IMG/VR virus record: IMGVR_UViG_3300028596_000049
Span: 1-29,209 of that record
Source: a virus
Length of the DNA stretch: 29,209 nucleotides
Strand: one strand, 5' to 3'
A program made the translations under genes and the position numbers. A model generated the notes under the pieces. The model saw only the letters and a list, made by a program, of their open reading frames with translations, made no database searches and was not told the DNA's origin. Below, in pieces: positions 20,134 to 26,621 of the stretch (position 1 is its first letter; every line of letters starts with the position of its first letter).

Positions 20134-20730
20134 TCAGTTCCAGGGAGCGGCGCTGGCGTAGCCGCGCGCCCAACGGTCGAGGCGGGCTTCGTCGACGAGG
20201 CGGATCCCGACCCGCTTCGCGAACGCCTGGGCGGCTTGCGTGAAGTGAGAGGTGGTGACGATCGCGGCGTGCGCGGCGCCGTGGTAGTCGCGGTAGGTGC
20301 CGTTGACGATCTGCACGTGCTCGTTGCCCACGCTGTTACCGGACGCGTACCGCTTCGCCTGGATCAGCCCGGGCCTGCCGTGCGGGTCGACGTACAGGAC
20401 GTCCGCACCGTGGTCGTTCGCGCCGCCGACGACCTGCACGCGGGAGCATCCGTCACGGACGCAGAGGTGAGCCAGGTACTCCTCGAACTCGCCGGGGCTC
20501 ATGTGGTGCGGGTCGTGCAGGGCGAGCGGCCGGCGGAACCGCGGCAGGCGTCCGCGGGCCCGGCTCGCGCCGAACGCGGTCAGGGATGCGGCGAGGACGA
20601 GGGTGATGAGGATGGCGAGGCCCGGGTTCGCGGCCACCCACCGGTAGGCGAGGTAGGCCAGCAGACCGAGGCCGGCGAGGGTCCAGCCGGTGATCCGGAT
20701 CCTGAACGGGCGGCGCTTCCGGGTGGGCAT
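20134..20730 (-). CDS. Membrane-anchored Mrr-type restriction endonuclease-like protein
   Basis: This 198-residue protein has two N-terminal membrane spans (ITGWTLAGLGLLAYLAYRWVAANPGLAILITLVLAASLTAFG), then an Mrr_cat-type PD-(D/E)XK domain: MSPGEFEEYLAHLCVRDGC, GANDHGADVLYVDPHG (the D of GADV), LIQAKRY (Q-A-K), and later AHAAIVTTSHFTQAAQAFAKRVGIRLVDEARL. The core acidic and Lys residues are intact, so it is probably an active nuclease acting on DNA at the membrane. ATG 20730 follows AGGAGA. Similar proteins accompany Streptomyces plasmid transfer genes; it may cut incoming or modified DNA, or resolve transfer products. Confidence 0.8.
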   Translation of the reverse strand: MPTRKRRPFRIRITGWTLAGLGLLAYLAYRWVAANPGLAILITLVLAASLTAFGASRARGRLPRFRRPLALHDPHHMSPGEFEEYLAHLCVRDGCSRVQVVGGANDHGADVLYVDPHGRPGLIQAKRYASGNSVGNEHVQIVNGTYRDYHGAAHAAIVTTSHFTQAAQAFAKRVGIRLVDEARLDRWARGYASAAPWN

Positions 20731-20741
20731 GACGAGGTCTC

Positions 20742-20945
20742 CTAGACGTGGGTGTTGGAGGTGAGCCAGTCGCCCAGCCGGAGCAGCGGCCGGGTGATGA
20801 GGTAGTCGGCTCCGACGGTCGTGCAGATCGCGACGACGGCGACGGGGGTGGGCCAGGTGCTGCCGCCGACCCACAGCACCGCGTAGACGGCGGCGCCGTG
20901 GCAGAGCCACCGGATGGTGTCGACGGCGAGTGCGAGGGTCTTCAC
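20742..20945 (-). CDS. Small membrane protein (Spd-like)
   Basis: This 67-residue protein (MKTLALAVDTIRWLCHGAAVYAVLWVGGSTWPTPVAVVAICTTVGADYLITRPLLRLGDWLTSNTHV) has two hydrophobic segments (LCHGAAVYAVLWVGG and VAVVAICTTVGADYLI). GTG start at 20945 with GGAG 5 nt upstream. It lies between the repeat cluster past the translocase gene and the Mrr-type gene. Size and topology recall spread proteins of Streptomyces plasmids, but sequence alone does not prove it. Confidence 0.6.
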   Translation of the reverse strand: MKTLALAVDTIRWLCHGAAVYAVLWVGGSTWPTPVAVVAICTTVGADYLITRPLLRLGDWLTSNTHV

Positions 20946-20963
20946 GAGGTCTCCAGGGGCGGG

Positions 20964-21203
20964 CTGTGAGGGCTGCTGTTCGGTGCGCTGTGAGGTCGCC
21001 TGTTCGGTGGCTGTTCCTCGCGCGCGCCTATAGGGATTTGGCGGGGCGCTGTTCCGTGGGCCTCACAGCCCTGTTCGGCTGTTCATGCTGGTCAGGGCTG
21101 TGAGGCGGGCTGTGTGGTGCTGTGCGGTGGCCTGTTCCGCCACGAAGGCCCGCTGTGCAGACCGTGTTCTGTGACGTTCCGGCTGGTCAGACGGGCTGTG
21201 CGA
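20964..21203 (-). repeat. Cluster of 8-bp repeats CTGTNNGG, about 12-bp spacing
   Basis: On the plus strand CTGTNNGG starts at 20964, 20976, 20988, 21000, 21071, 21098, 21110 and 21120, and in inverted form at 21061. The first four are exactly 12 bp apart and alternate CTGTGAGG and CTGTTCGG. Near matches lie at 21011, 21049, 21079, 21132, 21153, 21169 and 21196. The cluster lies just past the end of the TraB-like translocase gene. In Streptomyces plasmids the clt transfer locus is such a cluster of 8-bp sites bound by the translocase C-terminal winged helix; replication iterons are the alternative. Confidence 0.65.
21060..21106. repeat. 14-bp inverted repeat inside the iteron cluster
   Basis: GCCTCACAGCCCTG (21060-21073) and CAGGGCTGTGAGGC (21093-21106) are perfect complements with a 19-nt loop. 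Each arm contains one CTGTGAGG repeat. It can form a cruciform or hairpin, as seen at many transfer loci, or act as a terminator after the translocase gene. Confidence 0.7.
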
Positions 21204-23199
21204 CGTTGATGCGGTAGATCCCGGCGTCGTCCGTGGTGGACAGGACGCCTTCGGCTTCGAGGCGCCGGAACTCCTTGCGGACCCAGGACGCGGACTTGCC
21301 GATGCGGGGCAGGTGGGCGGTGATGTCCTTCGGTCCGAACGTCAGCTGGCCGCCGTCGACGAACTCGTTGAGGACGTCCTCCAGGACTTGCAGGGACTCC
21401 TCTCGGGACATGTCCCGGCCCCCGGCGTGGGGCTGGATGAGGGGCATGTCCATCCCTTCCGGGACGGGCGGCAGTTCGCGGTCGATGTCGATGGGGATGT
21501 CCGCGTACTCGGGGTCCGTGGCGTGCAGCGCCATGTCGTCGGCGTCCAGGTCCGGCTCCCCCGTGGCGGCTTCGACGGGCTGCGCGGCGGCAGCCTGCGC
21601 GGCGCTGTCGTACCGCTTGCGCTGGGCGTAGGCCGGGCCGGCGGCAGCAGAGGTGACAGGGCCGGCATCGGGCGCACGGACGGTGCGGTAGCGGGCGATC
21701 GCCTCGGCTGCCACCTGCTTGTCCATCAGGTATGTCCTGGTGGGCGTCGCGAAGCGTTCCTCGTCCAGGCCGGATGCTTCCCAGTACGAGTAGCCGGGCT
21801 TGTTGTTCTTCCATGCCTCCGGCCGGGCGCCCGCGTCCATCGTCTCGTCGGACAGTGCGAACCCGGAGTCGGTGGCGCTGTTCGTGCCGAACACCCCAGC
21901 TCCGCCGATGTTCGCCCGAACATCGGTGTCCATGCTCGTGTGGCTGGAACGCTGGAGGGAGAACACCAGGCTGATCCCTGCGGAGCGTGCCTCTTGCGCG
22001 ATCGGCGCGAGGTCGACACCGTCGCGGAACAGCTTGGCGACCTCCTCGAACCACACGATCAGGTACGGCATGTTCAGTCGGGCGCCGGCCTCGGAGGTCC
22101 ACTGGTCGTAGCCGTGTTTGCCCAGCTCATTCGCCCGCGCGGTGATGACGTTCGGGAGGACGCCGATCACGGCCTGGCATTCGGCCATGGTGAGCGCAGC
22201 CCAGTCCGCGCCGGGCAGGATCGGGCCGAACGTCTGGCTGCCCTTCGACGGGTCGAGGAGCCACAGCACCACGTCACGGCGGGTCATCAGGTCGACAAGC
22301 GCGACCCGCCCGCCCTGGCTCTTCCCGGCGCCGGTCATCCCCATGACCTGGTAGTGCTGGGCGTTCCGCCCGGCCTGCTCGTCGCCGTTGAACCAGATCT
22401 CGCAGGTGGGCCCGTCCTCGTAGATCCCGACGGGGATCGGGGCGTCGGCGATGCTGCCGCCGGGGCAGGACGGGCCGGGCCACGGGGTGGGCTCCTTCAG
22501 CATGTCCTCCGGGATGAACACGTACTGGCCGCGCCCTGCGTCCTCTGGGTCCTTCTCCCAGCGCACCGCGTTCTCCGGCAGCCCGGCCACACCGGCGAGA
22601 CCCTTGGCGGCCTTGGCCGCGTCGTCGTGCGTCTGCTGCCCGCGGTCGAGGGTGACGGGCATGACGACCTTGTTCGGGCTGGCCTTGATCTCCCCGGCCC
22701 GCGCCTTGGCGAGACCGATCTTCGCGAACAGGCCCTTCTCCGCACCGTCAGCGCTGACCTGCTTGTTCTCCGTTGTTCGCAGTGCTCGCTTCACCGCCCA
22801 CGCCAGGGCGATCGTCGGACCCCCCATCAGCCAGGAGTTGACGGCGAGTTCGGTGGTGGCCCCGCCGATCGCCGCGCCGGCGAACCAGCCCGACGCGCAC
22901 GCCGCGGTGCCGACGGCCATGGCGAGGCGCTGCCGCTTCAGGCCGTGCTCGATCCCGGCCCACCAGGTGGTTGCGGTGATCCCGACCGCGGACAGGGTGA
23001 GGAACGCGGACGCGGACGCGGAGCCGCCCCACTGCCAGTGCGCGGCGGCGGCGATCGGCCACTCGGCGAGCCACACCGCGAACGGCGCGCTGTGCTGGAT
23101 CGCCTTGTCGGACAGGAACGTGACCAGCCCGTGGTGCGCCCGAGCAGGGGCGAGCTCGTGCTGACCTGCGTGTTCGGCTTGTTCGCGCCTCGCCATCAT
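21187..23199 (-). CDS. FtsK/SpoIIIE-TraB-like membrane DNA translocase
   Basis: This 670-residue protein has hydrophobic spans at about 40-55, 62-82, 93-113 and 118-138, then a RecA-type motor: Walker A GMTGAGKS (287-294), Walker B LIVWFEE (380-386), sensor FSLQRSSHTSM (from 413). The last 80 residues (LNEFVDGGQLTFGPKDITAHLPRIGKSASWVRKEFRRLEAEGVLSTTDDAGIYRI) form a winged helix like the gamma domain of FtsK/TraB that reads 8-bp sites. In Streptomyces one such protein transfers double-stranded plasmid DNA between mycelial cells. ATG 23199 has GGAG 10 nt upstream; a GTG at 23208 overlapping the prior stop is also possible. Confidence 0.9.
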   Translation of the reverse strand: MMARREQAEHAGQHELAPARAHHGLVTFLSDKAIQHSAPFAVWLAEWPIAAAAHWQWGGSASASAFLTLSAVGITATTWWAGIEHGLKRQRLAMAVGTAACASGWFAGAAIGGATTELAVNSWLMGGPTIALAWAVKRALRTTENKQVSADGAEKGLFAKIGLAKARAGEIKASPNKVVMPVTLDRGQQTHDDAAKAAKGLAGVAGLPENAVRWEKDPEDAGRGQYVFIPEDMLKEPTPWPGPSCPGGSIADAPIPVGIYEDGPTCEIWFNGDEQAGRNAQHYQVMGMTGAGKSQGGRVALVDLMTRRDVVLWLLDPSKGSQTFGPILPGADWAALTMAECQAVIGVLPNVITARANELGKHGYDQWTSEAGARLNMPYLIVWFEEVAKLFRDGVDLAPIAQEARSAGISLVFSLQRSSHTSMDTDVRANIGGAGVFGTNSATDSGFALSDETMDAGARPEAWKNNKPGYSYWEASGLDEERFATPTRTYLMDKQVAAEAIARYRTVRAPDAGPVTSAAAGPAYAQRKRYDSAAQAAAAQPVEAATGEPDLDADDMALHATDPEYADIPIDIDRELPPVPEGMDMPLIQPHAGGRDMSREESLQVLEDVLNEFVDGGQLTFGPKDITAHLPRIGKSASWVRKEFRRLEAEGVLSTTDDAGIYRINVAQPV

Positions 23200-23204
23200 G
23201 ATTG

Positions 23205-23798
23205 TCACGCTCCGAAGTTCATGTTCTTGCGGGCCTGCGGCTTGGGGCCGCCGAAGTGGTTGAGCCAGGGCTCGTACTCCCGCATGAACGCCGGCCACGC
23301 CCGCGCGCTGTGGGCTGAGGCTGCCTGGGCGGCGTTCGCGGCCCGCTTGTAGCTACGGGCCACACGGTTGGCCTTCATGTACATCTGGCCGCGGCCCTCG
23401 CCCTGCGGCGGCTGCACCTCGCGCAGCACTGCCTTGAGGGCTTCGGCGGCGTAGGAGAAGTCCATGGCGGCCTGCCGCATGGCCTTGCGGCCGCGCTCGG
23501 AGAACGCGCGGACGTGGCCTGCGGAGAGGAACTCGGCGTCGCCGATCGGGGATTGCCGGGTCCACTGGCCCTGCGCGCCGCCCCCGCCGCCCTCGCCGGG
23601 CTTGTTGACGGTGACGTAAATGTTGCGGGTGCGGTTGGTGGTTCGGTTCCGGGTCTTGTTCGTGGCGGTCTTCTGCTGGCGGGCCTGCTGGCGGGCCTTG
23701 GTACCGGTGGCCTTGTAGGCGCGGCCACCGAGAGCACTGGCTCCGTATGGCTGCTGCGCCCGCCGCTCGGCGAAGTCACGGACTTGGTTGGTGGCCAT
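23205..23798 (-). CDS. Basic hypothetical protein of the transfer module
   Basis: This 197-residue very basic protein starts MATNQVRDFAERRAQQPYGASALGGRAYKATGTKARQQARQQKTATNKTRNRTTNRTRN, a Lys/Arg/Asn/Gln-rich, probably disordered nucleic-acid-binding arm. A Gly linker follows. The C-terminal half (FSERGRKAMRQAAMDFSYAAEALKAVLREVQ, then MKANRVARSYKRAANAAQAASAHSARAWPAFMREYEPWLNHFGG) is helical. ATG 23798 has GAGGAGGG. It lies between the SpdB-like and translocase genes and its stop overlaps the translocase region, so it likely works with the motor. Family not recognised. Confidence 0.65.
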   Translation of the reverse strand: MATNQVRDFAERRAQQPYGASALGGRAYKATGTKARQQARQQKTATNKTRNRTTNRTRNIYVTVNKPGEGGGGGAQGQWTRQSPIGDAEFLSAGHVRAFSERGRKAMRQAAMDFSYAAEALKAVLREVQPPQGEGRGQMYMKANRVARSYKRAANAAQAASAHSARAWPAFMREYEPWLNHFGGPKPQARKNMNFGA

Positions 23799-23836
23799 GG
23801 GCCCCTCCTCGGTAGGTCTGGTGGTGGCGGTGAGGC

Positions 23837-24724
23837 TCAGGCGTAGCCCTGGCCCTTGCGGCGCTCGCGGCGGACGGCGGCGGAGACGCTGTCGCGGTTG
23901 GCGTCGGGGCGGGCGGCCATGACGCCGAGCACGGCGTCGCGGTTGTTCGTGGTGCTCGCGACCTGTTCGCGGACGAGGTCGGCGATGCTCGGTGCCTCGT
24001 TCGTGGGGTTCGTGCTGGCGGCTGCGCTGTTCGCGATCTGCTCGCGGACGGTGGTCGGGTCGCTCGCGATCGTGTTCGTCGCGGTGTTCGGGTGTTCGCG
24101 CCGCTGCTCGGCGAACACGGTCGGCTGCTCGGCCGGCGCCGTGGCCGCGGAGAGAGCGAGGGGGGTGCGGCGCTGGAGCTCGGCCTGCTTGTCGATCCGC
24201 TTCAGGGTGATCTCGAAGTCGGTGTCGTCGCGTGCGAGCGTCACGTTCGCCTCCGCCCGGATGTGGGCGATGCGGCCCTGTGCGCGGGCGTTGAGCATCG
24301 CCGCGCCATGCGCGGAGTCGCGAAGCTCGGCGTGGAGCTCGGCCAGTTGCTCGGGTGTGGGGGCGGTGGGGTCCTTCAGTGCGGCGAGCGCGAACGCCCA
24401 CACGATCTTCCCGACGAACACGACGAGGGGTCCGGCGATCGCCTGCGCGAGGCTGTGCTCGGCGCCGTGGATGACGAGGAGCACGCCGACGGCGACGGCG
24501 ATGAGCCAGCCGGCCGCGGGGGCGGCGTTGCGCCAGCCGAAGAGGGAGATGCCGCGGTACTCGGCCCACAGGACGGTGAGCCAGCCGATGTCGCCGGCCA
24601 GGGCAACGGATACGCCGAAGGGTCCGCTGTGCATGAGGTCGGTGATGGCGTATCCGGACCAGACGAGGGAGAGGATGGCGAGGGCTCGGGCGCCGTGGAT
24701 GATGGCGGGCGGCTTGGCGTTCAC
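23837..24724 (-). CDS. SpdB-like integral membrane spread protein
   Basis: This 295-residue protein has four membrane spans in the first 120 residues (ARALAILSLVWSGYAITDL, VSVALAGDIGWLTVLWAEY, AAPAAGWLIAVAVGVLLVIHG, AGPLVVFVGKIVWAFALAAL). A helical cytoplasmic region follows (PEQLAELHAELRDSAHGAAMLNARAQGRIAHIRAEANVTLARDDTDFEI), then a C-terminal SIADLVREQVASTTNNRDAVLGVMAARPDANRDSVSAAVRRERRKGQGY resembling a small DNA-binding end. This layout is that of SpdB proteins of Streptomyces conjugative plasmids, which help plasmid spread within the mycelium. GTG start at 24724 with GGAGGAG. Confidence 0.8.
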   Translation of the reverse strand: MNAKPPAIIHGARALAILSLVWSGYAITDLMHSGPFGVSVALAGDIGWLTVLWAEYRGISLFGWRNAAPAAGWLIAVAVGVLLVIHGAEHSLAQAIAGPLVVFVGKIVWAFALAALKDPTAPTPEQLAELHAELRDSAHGAAMLNARAQGRIAHIRAEANVTLARDDTDFEITLKRIDKQAELQRRTPLALSAATAPAEQPTVFAEQRREHPNTATNTIASDPTTVREQIANSAAASTNPTNEAPSIADLVREQVASTTNNRDAVLGVMAARPDANRDSVSAAVRRERRKGQGYA

Positions 24725-24818
24725 GGTGCTCCTCCGGGAGCCGGTGGGGGTGGGCGCTGGTCGTGCACGGGGTCGTCCCGCCGGGGGTTTGCGGGGCGAC
24801 CTCGAACAGGGCCAGGGG

Positions 24819-24860
24819 TGCCGGGCGCGGGACGGGGGTGGTTGGTTGCCGCGCCCGGCA
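24819..24860 (-). terminator. 12-bp hairpin between 24873 and 24724 genes
   Basis: TGCCGGGCGCGG (24819-24830) pairs with CCGCGCCCGGCA (24849-24860) over an 18-nt loop, just past the stop of the 26-codon gene. It may attenuate expression of the SpdB/translocase genes. Confidence 0.55.
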
Positions 24861-24872
24861 GGTCTGGTGGGG

Positions 24873-24953
24873 CTATGCGGTGCCTCGGTAGATCGCGAAG
24901 GCGAGTGCCGCGAACGAGCCGACGATGCCGAGGGCGTACATGAAGCGCTCCAT
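24873..24953 (-). CDS. 26-residue single-span membrane peptide
   Basis: MERFMYALGIVGSFAALAFAIYRGTA: a Met/Arg start, one membrane span (YALGIVGSFAALAFAIY) and a short Arg tail. Its ATG shares the A of the upstream TGA (TGATG), so it is translated by coupling. Mini membrane peptides are frequent in Streptomyces spread gene clusters. Too short for a family call, but the coupling and clean single-span design support it. Confidence 0.6.
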   Translation of the reverse strand: MERFMYALGIVGSFAALAFAIYRGTA

Positions 24954-25240
24954 CACGCCCCCTCGGTCCGGCTGGTTTCGTCGATGACGGCGAGGAGGGT
25001 TTCGACGGTGGCTTGCAGCCGGCCGACCATGTCCGCGACGGCGGCGGGGTTGGTGAGGGGGACGGTGGCGGCGTCGGCGAGGACTTGGTGTGCGGCGTGG
25101 CGGGCGGCGAGGACGCGGTTGGCGGCGTCGGTGCGCGGGCTGTGCTGCGCGCGGGGCTGGTGGATACGATCCACAGCAGGGCCTGCCTTTTCGTAGAGGT
25201 TGAGGTGGGTCCGCCCCTCGGCCCGGAGCTCCAACTCCAC
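24953..25240 (-). CDS. First gene of the transfer-module operon, function unknown
   Basis: This 95-residue helical protein reads MELELRAEGRTHLNLYEKAGPAVDRIHQPRAQHSPRTDAANRVLAARHAAHQVLADAATVPLTNPAAVADMVGRLQATVETLLAVIDETSRTEGA. The only possible start in frame is a GTG (25240) that lies inside the loop of a strong hairpin and has no ribosome site at the usual distance. The text looks like a DNA-site protein's helical bundle but no family is recognised. It is the first gene past the leftward promoter at 25302-25274, with transcription starting about 25 bp before the GTG. Confidence 0.65.
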   Translation of the reverse strand: MELELRAEGRTHLNLYEKAGPAVDRIHQPRAQHSPRTDAANRVLAARHAAHQVLADAATVPLTNPAAVADMVGRLQATVETLLAVIDETSRTEGA

Positions 25241-25257
25241 ATGGGCCGAGGGGTTTT
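25214..25257 (+). terminator. 11-bp hairpin with T-run, enclosing a GTG start on the other strand
   Basis: CCCCTCGGCCC (25214-25224) pairs with GGGCCGAGGGG (25243-25253), followed on the plus strand by TTTT: a textbook terminator for rightward transcripts. On the minus strand the same hairpin lies at the 5' end of the operon mRNA and holds the GTG at 25240 in its loop, so it may also control translation or early elongation. Confidence 0.7.
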
Positions 25258-25273
25258 CCCTTTACCGAGAACG

Positions 25274-25302
25274 ACCGTAACGAATAGTTGCGTCCGACGC
25301 AA
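25274..25302 (-). promoter_or_regulatory. Leftward promoter of the transfer module
   Basis: On the minus strand TTGCGT (25302-25297) and TACGGT (25279-25274) are 17 nt apart. The -35 lies within the 27-bp operator. The form closely matches the SWIM gene promoter at 17856-17827. Confidence 0.65.
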
Positions 25303-25308
25303 CTATTC
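25282..25308. promoter_or_regulatory. 27-bp operator (13-bp perfect inverted repeat)
   Basis: GAATAGTTGCGTC and GACGCAACTATTC flank a single C at 25295. It covers the -35 of the leftward promoter. It also overlaps a possible rightward -10 (ATAGTT, 25284-25289, 17 nt after TTTACC at 25261). A repressor here would shut both directions. Confidence 0.75.
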
Positions 25309-25361
25309 AGAGAGGATGGGGCATGCCCACCCACCCCCAGCGAGCGGAGGAGCCGCGCACA

Positions 25362-25589
25362 ATGCTCACGTTCACTCAGGCGGCGGAGCGGCTCGTGGCC
25401 GACGGAATCGTCCGCAGCATGGGGCCCGAGGGCCTGCGGAAGCTGGCACGCACCGACGGTGAGTGGCCGTTCGGTGAGGGGGACTACGAGAAGGTAGCGG
25501 GCGCACGACTGATCCACTACGAGGCGCTCGTGCAGTACTTCCAGACGCGTAGCAAGCGGCCCGGTCGTGGGCCAGCGAGAGAGCAGTAG
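25362..25589 (+). CDS. Small helix-turn-helix/excisionase-like regulator
   Basis: Residues MLTFTQAAERLVADGIVRSMGPEGLRKLARTDGEWPFGEGDYEKVAGARLIHYEALVQYFQTRSKR follow the small winged-helix plan of MerR/Xis-like proteins: helix T-F-T-Q-A-A-E-R-L, turn, helix, then a wing (WPFGEGDYEKVAGARLIHYEALVQYF). Length is 75 residues from the ATG at 25362, chosen because GGAGGAG lies 9 nt upstream and the fold starts there. An ATG at 25323 would add 13 Pro-rich residues. Its own promoter is overlapped by the 27-bp operator, so it may be the repressor of the transfer module or an excision factor. Confidence 0.7.
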   Translation: MLTFTQAAERLVADGIVRSMGPEGLRKLARTDGEWPFGEGDYEKVAGARLIHYEALVQYFQTRSKRPGRGPAREQ

Positions 25590-25601
25590 CCGCGCATGAC
25601 G

Positions 25602-25635
25602 AAGCCCCTCGACCGGGAGTGGTCGAGGGGCTTTC
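25602..25635 (+). terminator. Terminator after the small regulator
   Basis: AAGCCCCTCGACC (25602-25614) pairs with GGTCGAGGGGCTT (25621-25633), loop GGGAGT, followed by TC. It is 12 bp past the regulator stop and also lies downstream of the converging leftward operon at 25728. Confidence 0.75.
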
Positions 25636-25727
25636 GCGTTGCCCGAGTCGCTGTCCAGGGGCGGAGTAGCGCTGCCGGTCGCGAGCCAGGAGTAGCGCCG
25701 TGCAGCAACGTCAGGATCGCATGCCCG

Positions 25728-25907
25728 TCAAGCCGGGCGTTGTCTCCGTGCTGCGCGTTGCATGGCGCGGCGGGTGGCCCGGTTGGGCGGTGCGGGGTCG
25801 GGTGTGTCGTCGGCTATGTGCTGCTCGGTGCGGGCGAGTTGGGTCTGCCAGGTGACGCCGGGGGTGCCGGCTCTCTCGCCGCGGGGTGTGCTGCTGGGTG
25901 CGGTCAT
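25728..25907 (-). CDS. Small basic hypothetical protein
   Basis: 59 residues, MTAPSSTPRGERAGTPGVTWQTQLARTEQHIADDTPDPAPPNRATRRAMQRAARRQRPA: a disordered head and a basic C-terminal helix (NRATRRAMQRAARRQRP) that could bind nucleic acid. The ATG overlaps the stop of the upstream gene (ATGA); AAGGAA precedes it. It ends the leftward accessory operon. Confidence 0.6.
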   Translation of the reverse strand: MTAPSSTPRGERAGTPGVTWQTQLARTEQHIADDTPDPAPPNRATRRAMQRAARRQRPA

Positions 25908-26005
25908 TGGCGTTCCTTGTTGGTGAGGCGTGCGACACGGTGGACGAGGTGGCGGAACAGCCAGCCGGCGGAGGCGAGACCAGCGATGGCGATGACGGCG
26001 TTCAC
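25904..26005 (-). CDS. 33-residue single-span membrane peptide
   Basis: MNAVIAIAGLASAGWLFRHLVHRVARLTNKERQ: one hydrophobic segment (AVIAIAGLASAGWLF) followed by a basic tail. The GTG start shares bases with the upstream stop (GTGA) and its own stop overlaps the next ATG, so it lies in a fully coupled operon. No family is recognised. Confidence 0.6.
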   Translation of the reverse strand: MNAVIAIAGLASAGWLFRHLVHRVARLTNKERQ

Positions 26006-26325
26006 CGTGCGGTTCCCGACCGGTCGGCCCACGCGGTGAGTTGTTCGGCAAGGAACCGGGCCTGCGCCGGGTTGATCAGGGTCTCCGCGAACACGCTGCC
26101 ACTGTCGACGGACAGGCGCAGCCATGGCCACGGCCGGCCGTCCTCGGGCTGGTCGTCACGCCCGTCGCGGGTGATGTGCGAGGGGATGAGGGCGAGGCCG
26201 ATTTCGCCGCCGCGCGGGTCGGAGTCGGCGGGGAGGATGTGGGAGCCCTGGTAGGCCCATGGGGCGCCGAGGCGTTCGGGGTCTCCGTGGTCGCCTATGC
26301 CTTCGATGGTTGCGTAGATGCTCAT
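26002..26325 (-). CDS. Conserved hypothetical protein
   Basis: This 107-residue protein reads MSIYATIEGIGDHGDPERLGAPWAYQGSHILPADSDPRGGEIGLALIPSHITRDGRDDQPEDGRPWPWLRLSVDSGSVFAETLINPAQARFLAEQLTAWADRSGTAR. The order strand, PWAYQGSHILP loop, GEIGLALIPSHITRDG, WPWLRLSVDSGS and the C-terminal helix LINPAQARFLAEQLTAWAD is a small fold met in many Streptomyces and Mycobacterium phage genomes. ATG 26325 follows GGAGA and overlaps the upstream stop. No catalytic motif is known to me. Confidence 0.7.
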   Translation of the reverse strand: MSIYATIEGIGDHGDPERLGAPWAYQGSHILPADSDPRGGEIGLALIPSHITRDGRDDQPEDGRPWPWLRLSVDSGSVFAETLINPAQARFLAEQLTAWADRSGTAR

Positions 26326-26561
26326 GACGGGTCTCCGTTCAGGGCGCGGGCGACGGCGAGGGCGCCGAGCCGGAAGGGGCTGTTCGTCTGGGCGTCTGGT
26401 GGCCAGCGTTCGGCGTACATGACTGCCGTCTCCAGCCACTGTGCGAGGGGTTCGGCGAGGGTGGCGGGGATGGTGCCGCCGGGTACGGCGACGGGGTCGC
26501 CTTCGGGTGCGGATCGGAGTTCGACTACGGCGGTGCGGAGTTCGTCGGCGGGTGTGGTCAT
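26322..26561 (-). CDS. Hypothetical small helical protein
   Basis: 79 residues, MTTPADELRTAVVELRSAPEGDPVAVPGGTIPATLAEPLAQWLETAVMYAERWPPDAQTNSPFRLGALAVARALNGDPS. The text is an N-terminal helix, a Pro/Gly turn with two short strands, then a hydrophobic helix (LAEPLAQWLETAVMYAERW) and a last helix (LGALAVARALNG). Such proteins with a P-L-A-x-W-L segment and an H/R-A-x-A-L-A-V-A-R-x-I/L-N-G end are frequent small accessory genes in Streptomyces phages. Linked by ATGA overlap to the next gene. Confidence 0.65.
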   Translation of the reverse strand: MTTPADELRTAVVELRSAPEGDPVAVPGGTIPATLAEPLAQWLETAVMYAERWPPDAQTNSPFRLGALAVARALNGDPS

Positions 26562-26581
26562 GTCGTGCTCCGGTGGTTGGG

Positions 26582-26608
26582 GTCCGGCCCGGGGTGGGCG
26601 GGCCGGAC
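26582..26608 (-). terminator. 10-bp hairpin inside the accessory operon
   Basis: GTCCGGCCCG (26582-26591) pairs with CGGGCCGGAC (26599-26608), loop GGGTGGG, in the 60-bp gap after the gene at 26622. No T-run; probably attenuation or mRNA stability. Confidence 0.55.
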
Positions 26609-26621
26609 AGGCGAGGTGGGG

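Noticed and set aside
21313-23352. Large plus-strand frame (about 680 codons) opposite the translocase gene
   Set aside because: The minus strand carries intact Walker A/B motifs and a winged helix; the plus frame has low-complexity text with no recognisable fold, as expected from codon bias.
25665-25700. Direct repeats GGAGTAGCGC as an attachment site
   Set aside because: Only two short copies about 20 bp apart, without an integrase gene or tRNA end nearby; chance is sufficient.
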